Positions 52,315-60,824 of a DNA stretch of 64,000 nt are shown piece after piece; the first letter of the stretch is position 1, and each line of letters opens with the position of its first letter. Below the pieces are notes generated by a model. That model had not been told where the DNA came from. It saw nothing but the letters and a program-made list of their open reading frames with translations, and ran no database searches. The translations under genes and the position numbers were made by a program. Source of the DNA: Streptomyces sp. NBC_00523 (GTDB lineage: Bacteria; Actinomycetota; Actinomycetes; Streptomycetales; Streptomycetaceae); the NCBI RefSeq assembly GCF_036346615.1, contig NZ_CP107836.1:5642001-5706000 (forward strand). The letters are read 5' to 3'.

Positions 52315-53494
52315 TCAGGGACGGCAGCGGCAGCAGGTCCTCGGCCGGGACCGCGAGGCTGACGTCGGGGAAGCGCTCGAAGAGCTGACGGAGGGCCGTG
52401 GCGATCTCCAGGCGGGCGAGCGGGGCCCCGAGGCAGAAGTGGACGCCGTGGCCGAAGGCCAGGTGGTCCTTGGCGGTGCGGGTCACGTCGAAGGCGTCGG
52501 CCGTCTCGCCGTGCCAGTCGGGGTGGCGGTTGGCGGGGGCGAAGGAGACCAGGATGGCCTCGCCCTGCGCGATCTTCTGCCCGTCCGGCAGGGGGATGTC
52601 CGAGACGGCGAAGCGCATCGGGATGTGCTTGACCGCGGGCTCGTGGCGCAGGGTCTCCTCGACCACGTCGTTCCAGTCGGCGCGGCCCTCGCGGAGGTGG
52701 GCGAGCTGTTCCGGGTGGGTCAGCAGGGCGGTGATCGCCTGGTCGATGACGTTGACCGTGGTGTCGTAACCGGCGGAGATCATCAGGAGCAGCGTGTCGC
52801 GCAGCTCCTCGTCGCTGAGGCGGCTGCCGTCGCCCTCCTCGTCGCGGGTGGCGAGCAGGAGCGAGGTCATGTCGTCGCCCGGCTGCGCCCGCTTGGCGGC
52901 GATCAGCTCGTCGAGGGCCCCGTACAGGGCGGCCGTGTTGGCGGTGGCCTCCTCGACGGTGAGGGTGGTGTCGAAGACGCCGTCGACCTTGGCGCGGAAG
53001 CCGTCGAGCTGGTCCTCGGGAACGCCCATGAGACGGCCGATCACCGCGATCGGGAGCGGGTAGGCGAGCTCCAGGCGCAGGTCGACCGGTTCACCGGCGG
53101 GCCGGTCCGCGAGGCCGTCGAGGAGTTCGGTGACGACCTTCTCCACCGAGACGCGCAGGTCCTGGATGCGGCGGGCGCTGAACGCGGGGGCGATCATCCG
53201 GCGCAGCCGCCGGTGGTCGCCGCCGTACGCGGTGAACATGTTGTTCACGGCCACCCACAGGGCGAGCGGCCAGGTGGCCACCGTCTCGGCGAACGCCGGC
53301 CAGTGCGCCCGGGCGTTCTTCGAGACCTGGGAGCTGGTCAGCAGCTCCTTCAGGAGGACCGGGTCGCTGACGGACCACGCGGTGACCCCGAGGACGTCGA
53401 CGCGGGTGGCGGAACCGCGCTCGCGCAGCGCCCGGTACTCCGCGTGGCGGTCGGTGCCCGCGGGGTCGAGGACGATGATCGGCTGCTCGGACAT
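52262..53494 (-). CDS. Cytochrome P450, CYP154-like, conservon-linked
   Basis: This 410-residue P450 has I-helix ISAGYDTTVN, K-helix EETLRHEP (intact ExxR) and haem loop FGHGVHFCLGAPLARLE. It ends the cvn operon, 9 bp after the ExxR-less P450. In other streptomycetes such conservon P450 pairs are CYP154 with CYP157, and this member has the canonical motifs of the CYP154 partner. The exact CYP family needs alignment. Confidence 0.92.
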   Translation of the reverse strand: MSEQPIIVLDPAGTDRHAEYRALRERGSATRVDVLGVTAWSVSDPVLLKELLTSSQVSKNARAHWPAFAETVATWPLALWVAVNNMFTAYGGDHRRLRRMIAPAFSARRIQDLRVSVEKVVTELLDGLADRPAGEPVDLRLELAYPLPIAVIGRLMGVPEDQLDGFRAKVDGVFDTTLTVEEATANTAALYGALDELIAAKRAQPGDDMTSLLLATRDEEGDGSRLSDEELRDTLLLMISAGYDTTVNVIDQAITALLTHPEQLAHLREGRADWNDVVEETLRHEPAVKHIPMRFAVSDIPLPDGQKIAQGEAILVSFAPANRHPDWHGETADAFDVTRTAKDHLAFGHGVHFCLGAPLARLEIATALRQLFERFPDVSLAVPAEDLLPLPSLISNGHQALPVHLRPTAG

Positions 53495-53503
53495 GGGGCT
53501 CCT

Positions 53504-54715
53504 TCAGTGGGAAGCGTGGAAGACGATGGGGAGGGATTCCAGCGCGCGGTGGAACGGGCCCGGACGCCAGCGCAGTTCGGCGGCCGGGACCGCGAGGTCC
53601 ATCTCGGGCAGGGCGTCGAGCAGATAGGTGACCGCGGTCTCCGCGATCAGGTACGCGTGCGAGCGCGCCGGGCAGGTGTGCGGGCCGATGCTCCACGCCA
53701 GATGGGCCCGGTTGCCCGCGATGCCGCCGGACGCCTCGGCGATCGCCGGGTCGTTGTTGCAGCCGGCCATCGAGATCAGCACCGGCTGGTGGGCGGGGAG
53801 CAGCACCCCGTCGATGTCCGCCGGGTAGGGCGGGTAGGTGATGCAGTAGTTCGCCATCGGCGGGTCGGTGTAGAGGACGGTGTCGAGCGCGTCCCGCACG
53901 GTGGAGTGCCCGGCGTGCAGCCCGGCGGAGAACTCCTCGTCGGTGAGGATCTTCAGCTGGGTGTTGGCGATGAGATTGGTCAGCGGCTCGATGCCCGCCC
54001 CGTACAGCGTGACCAGCTGGTGGCCCATCTCCTCGTCGGTCAGCTGCGCCGCGTGGCCGATCAGCCGGGAGGTGATGTCGTCGGCGGGGTGGCGGCGGCG
54101 CAGTTCGACGAGGTCGGTGACCGCCTGGCCGAGGATCTCGTTGCCCCGCTGGGCGTCCGTGGCCTCGAAGATCCGGGACATTCCGTCGGCGATGCGCGCC
54201 CCGATCTCGTCGGGGCAGCCGAGCAGGGAGCTCAGGACGCGGAAGGCGATCGGCCACGCGTACTGGGTGAGCACATCGGCCCGGCCCGCCGTGATGAAGT
54301 CCCCGATGGCGGCCTCGGCCAGCTTCTCGACCCGGGCCCGCAGCTCGTGCTGGTCCACGGCGTCGATCGCGGTGGTGTTGGCGGACCGGTAGCGGGCGTG
54401 CGCGGTGCCGCTGCTGCGCAGGGCGTTGGGCCGCCACTCCATCATCGGCCGCACCGGACAGGAGGCCGGCACCTGCTCCTGCCAGACGCGCGGGTCGTGC
54501 GGGAAGTACAGCGGGTCGTTGAGGATGCGCCGGGCCTGGAAGTAGCCGATCACCAGGGTGGCGGGGATGCCCGGGGACAGCTCGACGGGCACCAGCGGCC
54601 CGTACACCGCCCGCATCCGCTCGTACGCGGCATGCGGGTCGGCGGCGTACGCCGGGTCGTAGAGCGCGACCCGGCCCGACGGGGCCGACGGCAGGGTGAT
54701 GCTGGGGGACGTCAT
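53504..54715 (-). CDS. Atypical cytochrome P450 without ExxR, CYP157-like
   Basis: This 403-residue P450 keeps the haem-ligand cysteine C348 in SIGPHTCPAR. The K-helix ExxR motif is replaced by D278-T-V-L-Y282, and the I-helix acid-threonine pair is changed to GAGIEPLTN. Loss of ExxR is a known trait of the Streptomyces CYP157 family, whose genes sit in conservons beside CYP154 genes. The change is therefore family-typical rather than damage. The ATG overlaps the CvnD stop by 4 bp (ATGA). Confidence 0.9.
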   Translation of the reverse strand: MTSPSITLPSAPSGRVALYDPAYAADPHAAYERMRAVYGPLVPVELSPGIPATLVIGYFQARRILNDPLYFPHDPRVWQEQVPASCPVRPMMEWRPNALRSSGTAHARYRSANTTAIDAVDQHELRARVEKLAEAAIGDFITAGRADVLTQYAWPIAFRVLSSLLGCPDEIGARIADGMSRIFEATDAQRGNEILGQAVTDLVELRRRHPADDITSRLIGHAAQLTDEEMGHQLVTLYGAGIEPLTNLIANTQLKILTDEEFSAGLHAGHSTVRDALDTVLYTDPPMANYCITYPPYPADIDGVLLPAHQPVLISMAGCNNDPAIAEASGGIAGNRAHLAWSIGPHTCPARSHAYLIAETAVTYLLDALPEMDLAVPAAELRWRPGPFHRALESLPIVFHASH

Positions 54716-55338
54716 GACGTGGGCTCCAGGGAGAGGGCCGAGCGTTGTGCGGCGAGGTGTTCCGTGAGCGTGATCAGGGCGTACACGCAGGAGGTACGGT
54801 CCCGGGCGTCACAGGTGGTCAGGGGCGTCTCCGGGTCCAGTGCCAGGGCCTCGCGGATCTCGGCGAGGCCGTAACCGGGCGCGTCCGGGAACACGTTGAT
54901 CGCGACCGCGTACGGAATGCCCTGGTCCTCCAGGAGCCCCAGCGCCTCGTGGCTCGCGTCCAGGTCGCGGGTGTCGGCCAGTACCAGGCAGCCGAGCGCG
55001 CCGTGCGCCAGGTCCTCCCACAGAGGCTGGAACCGCACCTGGCCGGGCAGGCCGAACAGATAGAGGGCGAGGGCACCGCCGGCCAGGTGGATGCGACCGA
55101 AGTCCATGCCCACGGTCGTCGTCGTCTTGTCCGGCACCCCGCGCAGATCGTCCACGCCGACGCTGTCCTCGGTGATCGGCTCCTCCATCCGCAGCGGCCG
55201 GACCTCCGAGACGCTGCCGATGAAGGTCGTCTTGCCGACGCCGAAGCCACCGGCGATCACGATCTTGGCGGACTGGGTCACCGTCGCCGGTACGTACGTG
55301 ACGCCGTTCGAGGCGTCAGACCAGTTCTCGGAGTCCAT
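54712..55338 (-). CDS. cvnD: Conservon GTP-binding protein CvnD
   Basis: This 208-residue Ras-like/MglA-type small GTPase has P-loop GGFGVGKTT near residue 30, a switch region with TVGMDFG, and a G3-like LFGLPGQ where classical GTPases have DxxGQ. It is the standard fourth member of Streptomyces conservons. ATG 55338 is chosen because CvnC ends at 55316 and the usual CvnD start (MDSENWSD) is short. Conservon products assemble at the membrane and affect development or secondary metabolism. Confidence 0.93.
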   Translation of the reverse strand: MDSENWSDASNGVTYVPATVTQSAKIVIAGGFGVGKTTFIGSVSEVRPLRMEEPITEDSVGVDDLRGVPDKTTTTVGMDFGRIHLAGGALALYLFGLPGQVRFQPLWEDLAHGALGCLVLADTRDLDASHEALGLLEDQGIPYAVAINVFPDAPGYGLAEIREALALDPETPLTTCDARDRTSCVYALITLTEHLAAQRSALSLEPTS

Positions 55339-55669
55339 CGAGCACCTTCTGGAGGAGGTCGTTTCGGGGCTGGTCACCGGCGGCGGGGGCCGGGCTGGCC
55401 AGATGGCCGCTGTCCATCAGGGAGGACACGATGATCCGGACGGTGGAGGGCGGCAGCTGGAGCGCGGCCGCGATGTCCGCGACGGCCAGACCGCCCCGCC
55501 CCACCGCGAACAGGCTCATCACCCGCCGCGCGTCGGGCCCCAGCTCACCGGCCGGGCCCGGCGCGGCGACGACCACGCTCTCCAGGCGTACATCCCGGTC
55601 GGGGCGGACCCGGCCGCCCGTACGGACATAGGGCCTGACCATGTCCGGATCGTGCCGTGGGCCGCTCAT
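55316..55669 (-). CDS. cvnC: Conservon DUF742 protein CvnC
   Basis: This 117-residue DUF742 protein opens RPYVRTGGRVRPDRDVRLES (residues 12 onward) and has a winged-helix-like part (VADIAAALQLPPSTVRIIVSS). It lies third in the operon, overlapping CvnB by 4 bp at its start and CvnD by 23 bp at its end. Confidence 0.93.
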   Translation of the reverse strand: MSGPRHDPDMVRPYVRTGGRVRPDRDVRLESVVVAAPGPAGELGPDARRVMSLFAVGRGGLAVADIAAALQLPPSTVRIIVSSLMDSGHLASPAPAAGDQPRNDLLQKVLDGLRELV

Positions 55670-56094
55670 GCGGCGGGGCCCCCGTCCGGCTGGAGCACCG
55701 GCGTGCGCTCCCTGGTGCCCAGCTGCTCGCCCAGGCGGACGACCAGCAGGGCCATGTGGTGGCTGATCAGGCCGACGTCGGCGTGCGGGCCCGTGGTGAC
55801 GACGGACAGCATCGTGTGGTGTCCGGCCGCCGTGGTCAGCCCGATGGTCGACACGGACTCGATCAGCTGCTGGCGCACGCCCTGCCCGCCGGTGAACTCG
55901 TCCCAGGCGCGGCCCGAGGCGCGCAGCGACGCGGTCAGGGCGGCCAGCTTCTCGCCGTCCTCCTGGCTGATGGTGCGCGTCCGCGCCTTCAGCAGCCCGT
56001 CGCCGCTCATCAGCACGGCGTACCGGACGCCCTCCACCGATCCGAGCTGCTCGTCCAGCAGCCAGCCCAGGGTGTTCGCGTGCGTGTCCGACAT
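55666..56094 (-). CDS. cvnB: Conservon roadblock/LC7 protein CvnB
   Basis: This 142-residue roadblock/LC7 domain protein reads LGWLLDEQLGSVEGVRYAVL and SGDGLLKA, the fold that pairs with MglA-type GTPases. ATG 56094 lies 2 bp past the cvnA stop. It should bridge CvnA and CvnD. Confidence 0.93.
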   Translation of the reverse strand: MSDTHANTLGWLLDEQLGSVEGVRYAVLMSGDGLLKARTRTISQEDGEKLAALTASLRASGRAWDEFTGGQGVRQQLIESVSTIGLTTAAGHHTMLSVVTTGPHADVGLISHHMALLVVRLGEQLGTRERTPVLQPDGGPAA

Positions 56095-56096
56095 GA

Positions 56097-57593
56097 TCAA
56101 CGTCCTTCGTCCGTACGAGGGGTGTTCTGGTTGTCCCGGCTGCGGCGGCTGCCCGCCATCCACGCGGCGGCCACCGCGGGCCTGCCCGGCTCGACCTCCG
56201 GTTCGGGCCCGGACCGCGCCCCGGCCGCGGGCCGCGTCCCGCGCCGGCGGACGGTGAGCCCGCTGGCCGTGGTCGCCTGCGCCGGACCGGACGCGGGCTC
56301 CTCGGCGGGCGGGGCCGCGGGGGCGGGCTCGACGGCAGCGGCGGGAGCGGGAGCTTGGGCGGCCGGGGCGGGAGCGGCGGGTGCGGCGGGCTCGGGTGCG
56401 GACCCGGTCATGGGCGGGGCCTCCGGGAGCGAGGACGGCCGGCGGGGCGGCGGGACGGTGGCCTTCCGGGCCGCGGGCAGCGACTGCGCGGACACCGGCC
56501 GGGACGGCCCCGGCGTCGTCAGGAGCTCCTGCGGCAGCACGATGATCGCCCGGGTGCCCCCGTAGAGGTTCGGCGCGGTCAGCTCGACGCGGAAGCCGTA
56601 CTGGTGGGCCAGGACCGAGGCCACCCGCAGACCCGTCTGCGGGTAGGCGCCCAGCCGCGTGATGTCGTCCCGCTGCTCACCGGACATCACCTCGCGGGCC
56701 CAGGTCAGCCGCTCGTCCTCCATCCGGAGACCGGCGTCGTCCACGACGAGGAACGCCGCGTTCGCGCCGTGCTCCAGGGAGACGTGCACCAGGGCGTTGG
56801 GCGGCGAGTAGCGCAGGGCGTTGTCCAGGAGCACCGCCAGGGTGTGGACGACCGCCTCCACGGACCGGCTGCGCACCGCGAAGGACTCCAGGTCCGTGTG
56901 CTGGACGCGCTGGTAGCCCTCGACCCGGCCCATGGCGGTGCGGACCACATCGGTGAGCGAGGTGGCGGGCCAGCGCCGGGACAGCTTGTCACCGGCCAGG
57001 ACGCCGTAGCCGGACGCGGTCAGCAGCATCTGCTGCGCCAGGTGGTCCATCTCGACCAGCGTCGCGTACGCGTCGTCGGACACGTGGCGCCGCACCCCGG
57101 CACTGATCGTGCTGCTCAGCTTCGCCGCGCGGTGCACGGTGCTGGACGCGAAGGCGCGTACCGCCGCCCGGGCCGTGTCCACCGACTCCTGGCGGGCCTG
57201 CGCGACCTGACGCTCCGTCTCGGCCCAGACCTGGGTGAGCTGTTCCTCGGCGGCGTTCTGCGCGAGGCGGCCGGTCATGGTGATCGCGGAGCGGACCTGG
57301 TTCGCCAGAGCGGTCAGCCCGTTGGCGAGCTGGGTGTGGGCCAGCTGCGGCGGGATGGCCGAATCCGGTGGGTAGGGGCGGCCGGTCTGCGCCTCGGACG
57401 CGGCCGCCTGGACGACGCTCTGGGCGATATGTGCCACGTACTGCTCGGCGGCCCGGATCTGCTGGGCCAACTGCTCGCGCTGTTGCCGGAGTTCATCGGC
57501 CCGCCGTTTCTCGGCGCGGGCGCGGCGCAGGAACCACAGCGAGGCGCAGGCTCCCGCCGCCAGCGCGAGCAGGATCAATATCGGTTCGGTCAT
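56097..57593 (-). CDS. cvnA: Conservon sensor-kinase-like protein CvnA
   Basis: This 498-residue protein has one N-terminal membrane segment (MTEPILILLALAAGACASLW), a coiled-coil nitrate/sensor-like region (about 25-170), and an ATPase domain with LLDNALRYSPPN and GLRVASVLAHQYGF. A Pro/Ala-rich tail runs from about residue 385. As in other CvnA proteins no obvious phospho-accepting His box is seen, so kinase activity is uncertain. It heads a six-gene operon. A TAGTGT box on the minus strand at 57770-57775 may be its -10. Confidence 0.93.
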   Translation of the reverse strand: MTEPILILLALAAGACASLWFLRRARAEKRRADELRQQREQLAQQIRAAEQYVAHIAQSVVQAAASEAQTGRPYPPDSAIPPQLAHTQLANGLTALANQVRSAITMTGRLAQNAAEEQLTQVWAETERQVAQARQESVDTARAAVRAFASSTVHRAAKLSSTISAGVRRHVSDDAYATLVEMDHLAQQMLLTASGYGVLAGDKLSRRWPATSLTDVVRTAMGRVEGYQRVQHTDLESFAVRSRSVEAVVHTLAVLLDNALRYSPPNALVHVSLEHGANAAFLVVDDAGLRMEDERLTWAREVMSGEQRDDITRLGAYPQTGLRVASVLAHQYGFRVELTAPNLYGGTRAIIVLPQELLTTPGPSRPVSAQSLPAARKATVPPPRRPSSLPEAPPMTGSAPEPAAPAAPAPAAQAPAPAAAVEPAPAAPPAEEPASGPAQATTASGLTVRRRGTRPAAGARSGPEPEVEPGRPAVAAAWMAGSRRSRDNQNTPRTDEGR

Positions 57594-58010
57594 GGGGTCC
57601 TCGCGGGAAATCAAGGGGGACGGTTCCACCGACCGCGCGGGCGCCGGGGCCCGCGCGTTCAGCTGCGGCCGGGGGCGACGAGGCGTCTTCGGAGCGCGTC
57701 GCGGCCGGTGCCGAAGCCGGCCGCCGGGCGGGACGCTGAGCGGGTGACCGGCGAGGGGGACATGACAGAACACTAATCAGAAATGACCAAGGACCGCACA
57801 CAGGACGACTGTTGACGATGTATCGGTGGCCGAAAAGTGGGACCACCTGGCCATCCACGCGCCGTACGCCCCTCGCTAGGATTCGGTGCGGGCCCCGGCC
57901 GTGAAGGCGCGGGCCAACCCGCGCAAACGCAAGCGTACTTCCGCGCCTGTGCCCCGGCGGGAGAGCGGCCGGGCGGACGGCCGGGACATCAAGTGAGTGG
58001 AGAGCCAGTC
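57594..58010. promoter_or_regulatory. Divergent intergenic region between cvnA and the FAD monooxygenase gene
   Basis: These 417 bp hold both promoters. TAGTGT (minus, 57770-57775) and TAGGAT (plus, 57877-57882) are candidate -10 boxes, leaving leaders of about 165 and 120 nt. No -35 matches are clear and no gene is supported. Confidence 0.4.
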
Positions 58011-59228
58011 ATGCGTGGAGGCAGCATCGCCGTGGTCGGCGGGAGCATAGCGGGGTGTGCCGCGGCCCTGGCCGTGGCACGCGCCGGAGCGGACCGGGTC
58101 ACCGTCTTCGAGCGCGCCGACGCCGAACTCCGGGACCGGGGCGTCGGAATCGCCCTCCAGAGCGACCGCTACGAGGAGCTGAGAGAGGCCGGATACGTAG
58201 CCCCCGAGATGCCCTGGGCGCCGCTGACCCGGCGGGTGTGGAGCGTACGGGACGGAGACGCGCCGCACGGCCGGGGCTTCGGGCAGCAGCCGTTCCCGTT
58301 CCGCGCCTACAACTGGGGTTCGCTGTGGAGCGAGCTGCGCAGCCGGGTGCCCGAGGGCGTCGACTACCGCTCCGGCGCCGTCGTCGCCGCCGTGGAGCCG
58401 GCCGACGACGGGGTGACGCTGCGGCTCGCCGACGGCCACGAGGAGCGGTTCGACCTCGTGATCGGCGCCGACGGCTACCGCTCCGTGGTCCGCGAGGCCA
58501 TGTTCCCCGGCATCAGCCCCGAGTACGCCGGTTACATCGGCTGGCGCGGCGCGTCCGAGGACGTCGAGGGGCTGCCCTCGGACGGGCTCGACGCCCACAA
58601 CATCGTCTTCCCCGGCGGCCACTGCATGATCTACCGCATCCCGGACGGCACCGGCGGCCACCGCCTCAACTGGGTGCTCTACACCACGCCCCCGCAGGAC
58701 GGCGGCCTCCACCCGGACCTGCGCACCCCCACCTCGCTCCCGCCCGGCCGCCTCAACTCCGAGCTGACCGACTGGCTGCGCGCGCTGGTCGCGGAGCACT
58801 TCCCGCCCTTCTGGGCCGACAAGGTGCTCGGCACGCCCGCCGGGACCACCTTCATCCAGCCCATCTACGACCTGGCCGTCCCGCACTACACCTCGGGCCG
58901 CATGGCGCTCGTCGGCGACGCCGCCAGCGTCTCCCGTCCGCACGTCGGCGCGGGCAGCGTGAAGGCGCTCCAGGACGCCACCGCCCTGGAGGCCGCCTGG
59001 ACCGCCGGGGACAGCTGGAAGGACGTCCTTGAGCGCTACGACGCCGGCCGCGGCCCGGTCGGCTCCGCGATGGTCGCCCTCGCGCGCCGCATGGGCAGCA
59101 CCCAGGTCGAGAACACCCCGGACTGGTCGGCCATGGGCCAGCCCGAGTTCGACGCCTGGTGGCAGGACCAGAACAGCGGCTCCGACCGCAGCAGCGGCTT
59201 CGGCGGCCACAGCCTGAAGGCCAAGTAG
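58011..59228 (+). CDS. FAD-dependent monooxygenase
   Basis: This 405-residue class A flavoprotein hydroxylase opens SIAVVGGSIAGCAAALAVAR (FAD-binding, with the GxGxxG glycines partly changed), has the DG-type segment LVIGADGYRSVVRE near 155 and the second FAD motif ALVGDAASVSRPHVGAG near 300. It resembles 6-hydroxynicotinate-3-monooxygenase-like enzymes; the substrate is unknown. GTGGAGAG precedes ATG 58011. A very strong terminator follows. Confidence 0.92.
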   Translation: MRGGSIAVVGGSIAGCAAALAVARAGADRVTVFERADAELRDRGVGIALQSDRYEELREAGYVAPEMPWAPLTRRVWSVRDGDAPHGRGFGQQPFPFRAYNWGSLWSELRSRVPEGVDYRSGAVVAAVEPADDGVTLRLADGHEERFDLVIGADGYRSVVREAMFPGISPEYAGYIGWRGASEDVEGLPSDGLDAHNIVFPGGHCMIYRIPDGTGGHRLNWVLYTTPPQDGGLHPDLRTPTSLPPGRLNSELTDWLRALVAEHFPPFWADKVLGTPAGTTFIQPIYDLAVPHYTSGRMALVGDAASVSRPHVGAGSVKALQDATALEAAWTAGDSWKDVLERYDAGRGPVGSAMVALARRMGSTQVENTPDWSAMGQPEFDAWWQDQNSGSDRSSGFGGHSLKAK

Positions 59229-59231
59229 CCG

Positions 59232-59281
59232 CGTGGGCGAGGAGGGGGTGCACCGGCCGGTGCACCCCCTCCTCGCCCACG
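59232..59281. terminator. 25-bp perfect palindromic terminator
   Basis: A 50-nt perfect inverted repeat with no loop bases lies between the convergent monooxygenase and livF genes; its right end meets the livF stop. In RNA it would fold with a small loop at the CCGG centre and serve both directions. Confidence 0.88.
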
Positions 59282-60010
59282 TCAGACGCCGGTCGGCGCG
59301 AGCTCCAGCGCCGCGTGCAGGGCCGTCGGGTCCTTGCGGGCCTCCGCCCCGTCCAGCCGCAGCGCCACCCGCCCCGACGTCAGGACCGTGAGCGTGTCCG
59401 CGCATCCGGCCGCCGTCGCCGGGCTCGGCGACACCAGGAGTACGGCGATGCCCTCCTCGGCCAGCGTCGTCACCAGGTCGTGCACCTGACGGACCAGGGC
59501 GGGCGCCAGGCCCTCCGTCGGCTCGTCGAGCAGCAGCACGCTCGGCGAACCGAGCAGCGCCCGGGCCAGGGCCAGCATCTGCTGCTCCCCGCCCGACAGG
59601 TCCGTGCCCCGGTTCCCCCGGCGCTCACCCAGCCTCGGCAGCAGCTCCAGCACCCGCTCGGGCGTCCACACACTGGGCCGCGAGGCGTCGCCCCGGCGCG
59701 GCGGGCGGTGCGAGAGGCGCAGGTGCTCGGCGACGCTGAGGTTCGCGAAGACCCGGCGGCCCTGCGGCACGAGGCCGATCCCGGCGCGGGCGATCCGGTG
59801 CGCCGGCTGCCCGGTCAGGTCGCGGCCGGCCAGCCGTACGGTGCCCGCGTCCGGGCGCATCAGACCGGCGACGGTGTGGACGAGCGTCGTCTTGCCCGCG
59901 CCGTTGTGGCCGACGACGGCGTGCACCGTCCCGGCGGGCACGGAAAGGTCGAGGCCGTGGAGGACCGTGCCGCCGTGGTAGCCCGCGGTCAGGCCCGTGA
60001 GTTCGAGCAT
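59282..60010 (-). CDS. livF: Branched-chain amino acid-type ABC transporter ATPase LivF
   Basis: This 242-residue ATPase has Walker A GHNGAGKTT, Q-loop VPQGRRVFANLSV, signature LSGGEQQMLALARAL and Walker B LLLDEPTEGLAP. The switch region reads VSPSPATA where most LivF proteins have a histidine-containing EQN segment, so the H-loop His looks absent. It is the last gene of the operon. Confidence 0.93.
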   Translation of the reverse strand: MLELTGLTAGYHGGTVLHGLDLSVPAGTVHAVVGHNGAGKTTLVHTVAGLMRPDAGTVRLAGRDLTGQPAHRIARAGIGLVPQGRRVFANLSVAEHLRLSHRPPRRGDASRPSVWTPERVLELLPRLGERRGNRGTDLSGGEQQMLALARALLGSPSVLLLDEPTEGLAPALVRQVHDLVTTLAEEGIAVLLVSPSPATAAGCADTLTVLTSGRVALRLDGAEARKDPTALHAALELAPTGV

Positions 60011-60020
60011 CGGGGGTCGG

Positions 60021-60824
60021 TCACCCTCTCGCTTCGGGGCTGCCGGCGAGGGGCCTCACCGGCGCCGTGTTCTGGTACGCGTCGCGGACCTCCGGGTGGG
60101 CGAGCGCCTCCCCGGTCGGCCCGGTCACCAGCACCCGCCCGGCCGCCAGCACGGTCACCGACGTGGCGACCTGGGCGACGACCTCGACGTGGTGCTCGAC
60201 CAGGACGACCGCCACGCTCGCGGGCAGCGCCCCCAGGATGGAGAGCAGCCGGCCGATGTCGCCGTCGGTCAGCCCGGCCGCCGGCTCGTCCAGGAGCAGC
60301 AGCCGCGGATCGCCCGCCAGGGCCGCGGCCAGGTCCAGCATGCGCCGCTGCCCGTGCGAGAGCTCCGAGGCGGGCCGGTGCGCCAGGTGCGCGAGGCCGA
60401 CGGTCTCCAGGTGCTGCCCCGCCGACTCGGTGTGCAGCCGGTAGCGGGACGGGCTGCGCCAGGCACCCCGGCGCTTCGGGTGGTGCGCCCACCCGGCCAG
60501 CACGATGTTGTCCAGGACCGTCAGTTCACCGATGACGGACGGCTGCTGGAAGCTGCGCGCGATGCCGAGCCGACTGCGCTTCGCGGTGGACGCCCGGGTG
60601 ACGTCCGTACCGTTCAGCGCGATCGTGCCCCGGTCGGGCCGGTCGGTGCCGGCGATGAGGTTGAGCAGGGTCGTCTTGCCCGCGCCGTTGGGCCCGATGA
60701 CGGCGTGCCGGGCGCCCGGGGGCAGCCGCAGCGCGACGTCGTCCACGGCGGTGAGGCTGCCGTACCGGCGGGTCAGGTGGTCGAGGTCCAGCACGGGGAC
60801 CGGCTCTGCGGCTTCGGGCGTCAT
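60021..60824 (-). CDS. livG: Branched-chain amino acid-type ABC transporter ATPase LivG
   Basis: This 267-residue ATPase has Walker A GPNGAGKTT, the LivG Q-loop ARSFQQPSVIGELTVLDNI, signature LSHGQRRMLDLA (His in place of the second Gly, usual in LivG), Walker B LLLLDEPAAGL and an H-loop VEHH. ATG 60824 overlaps the fused permease stop by 4 bp. Confidence 0.94.
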   Translation of the reverse strand: MTPEAAEPVPVLDLDHLTRRYGSLTAVDDVALRLPPGARHAVIGPNGAGKTTLLNLIAGTDRPDRGTIALNGTDVTRASTAKRSRLGIARSFQQPSVIGELTVLDNIVLAGWAHHPKRRGAWRSPSRYRLHTESAGQHLETVGLAHLAHRPASELSHGQRRMLDLAAALAGDPRLLLLDEPAAGLTDGDIGRLLSILGALPASVAVVLVEHHVEVVAQVATSVTVLAAGRVLVTGPTGEALAHPEVRDAYQNTAPVRPLAGSPEARG

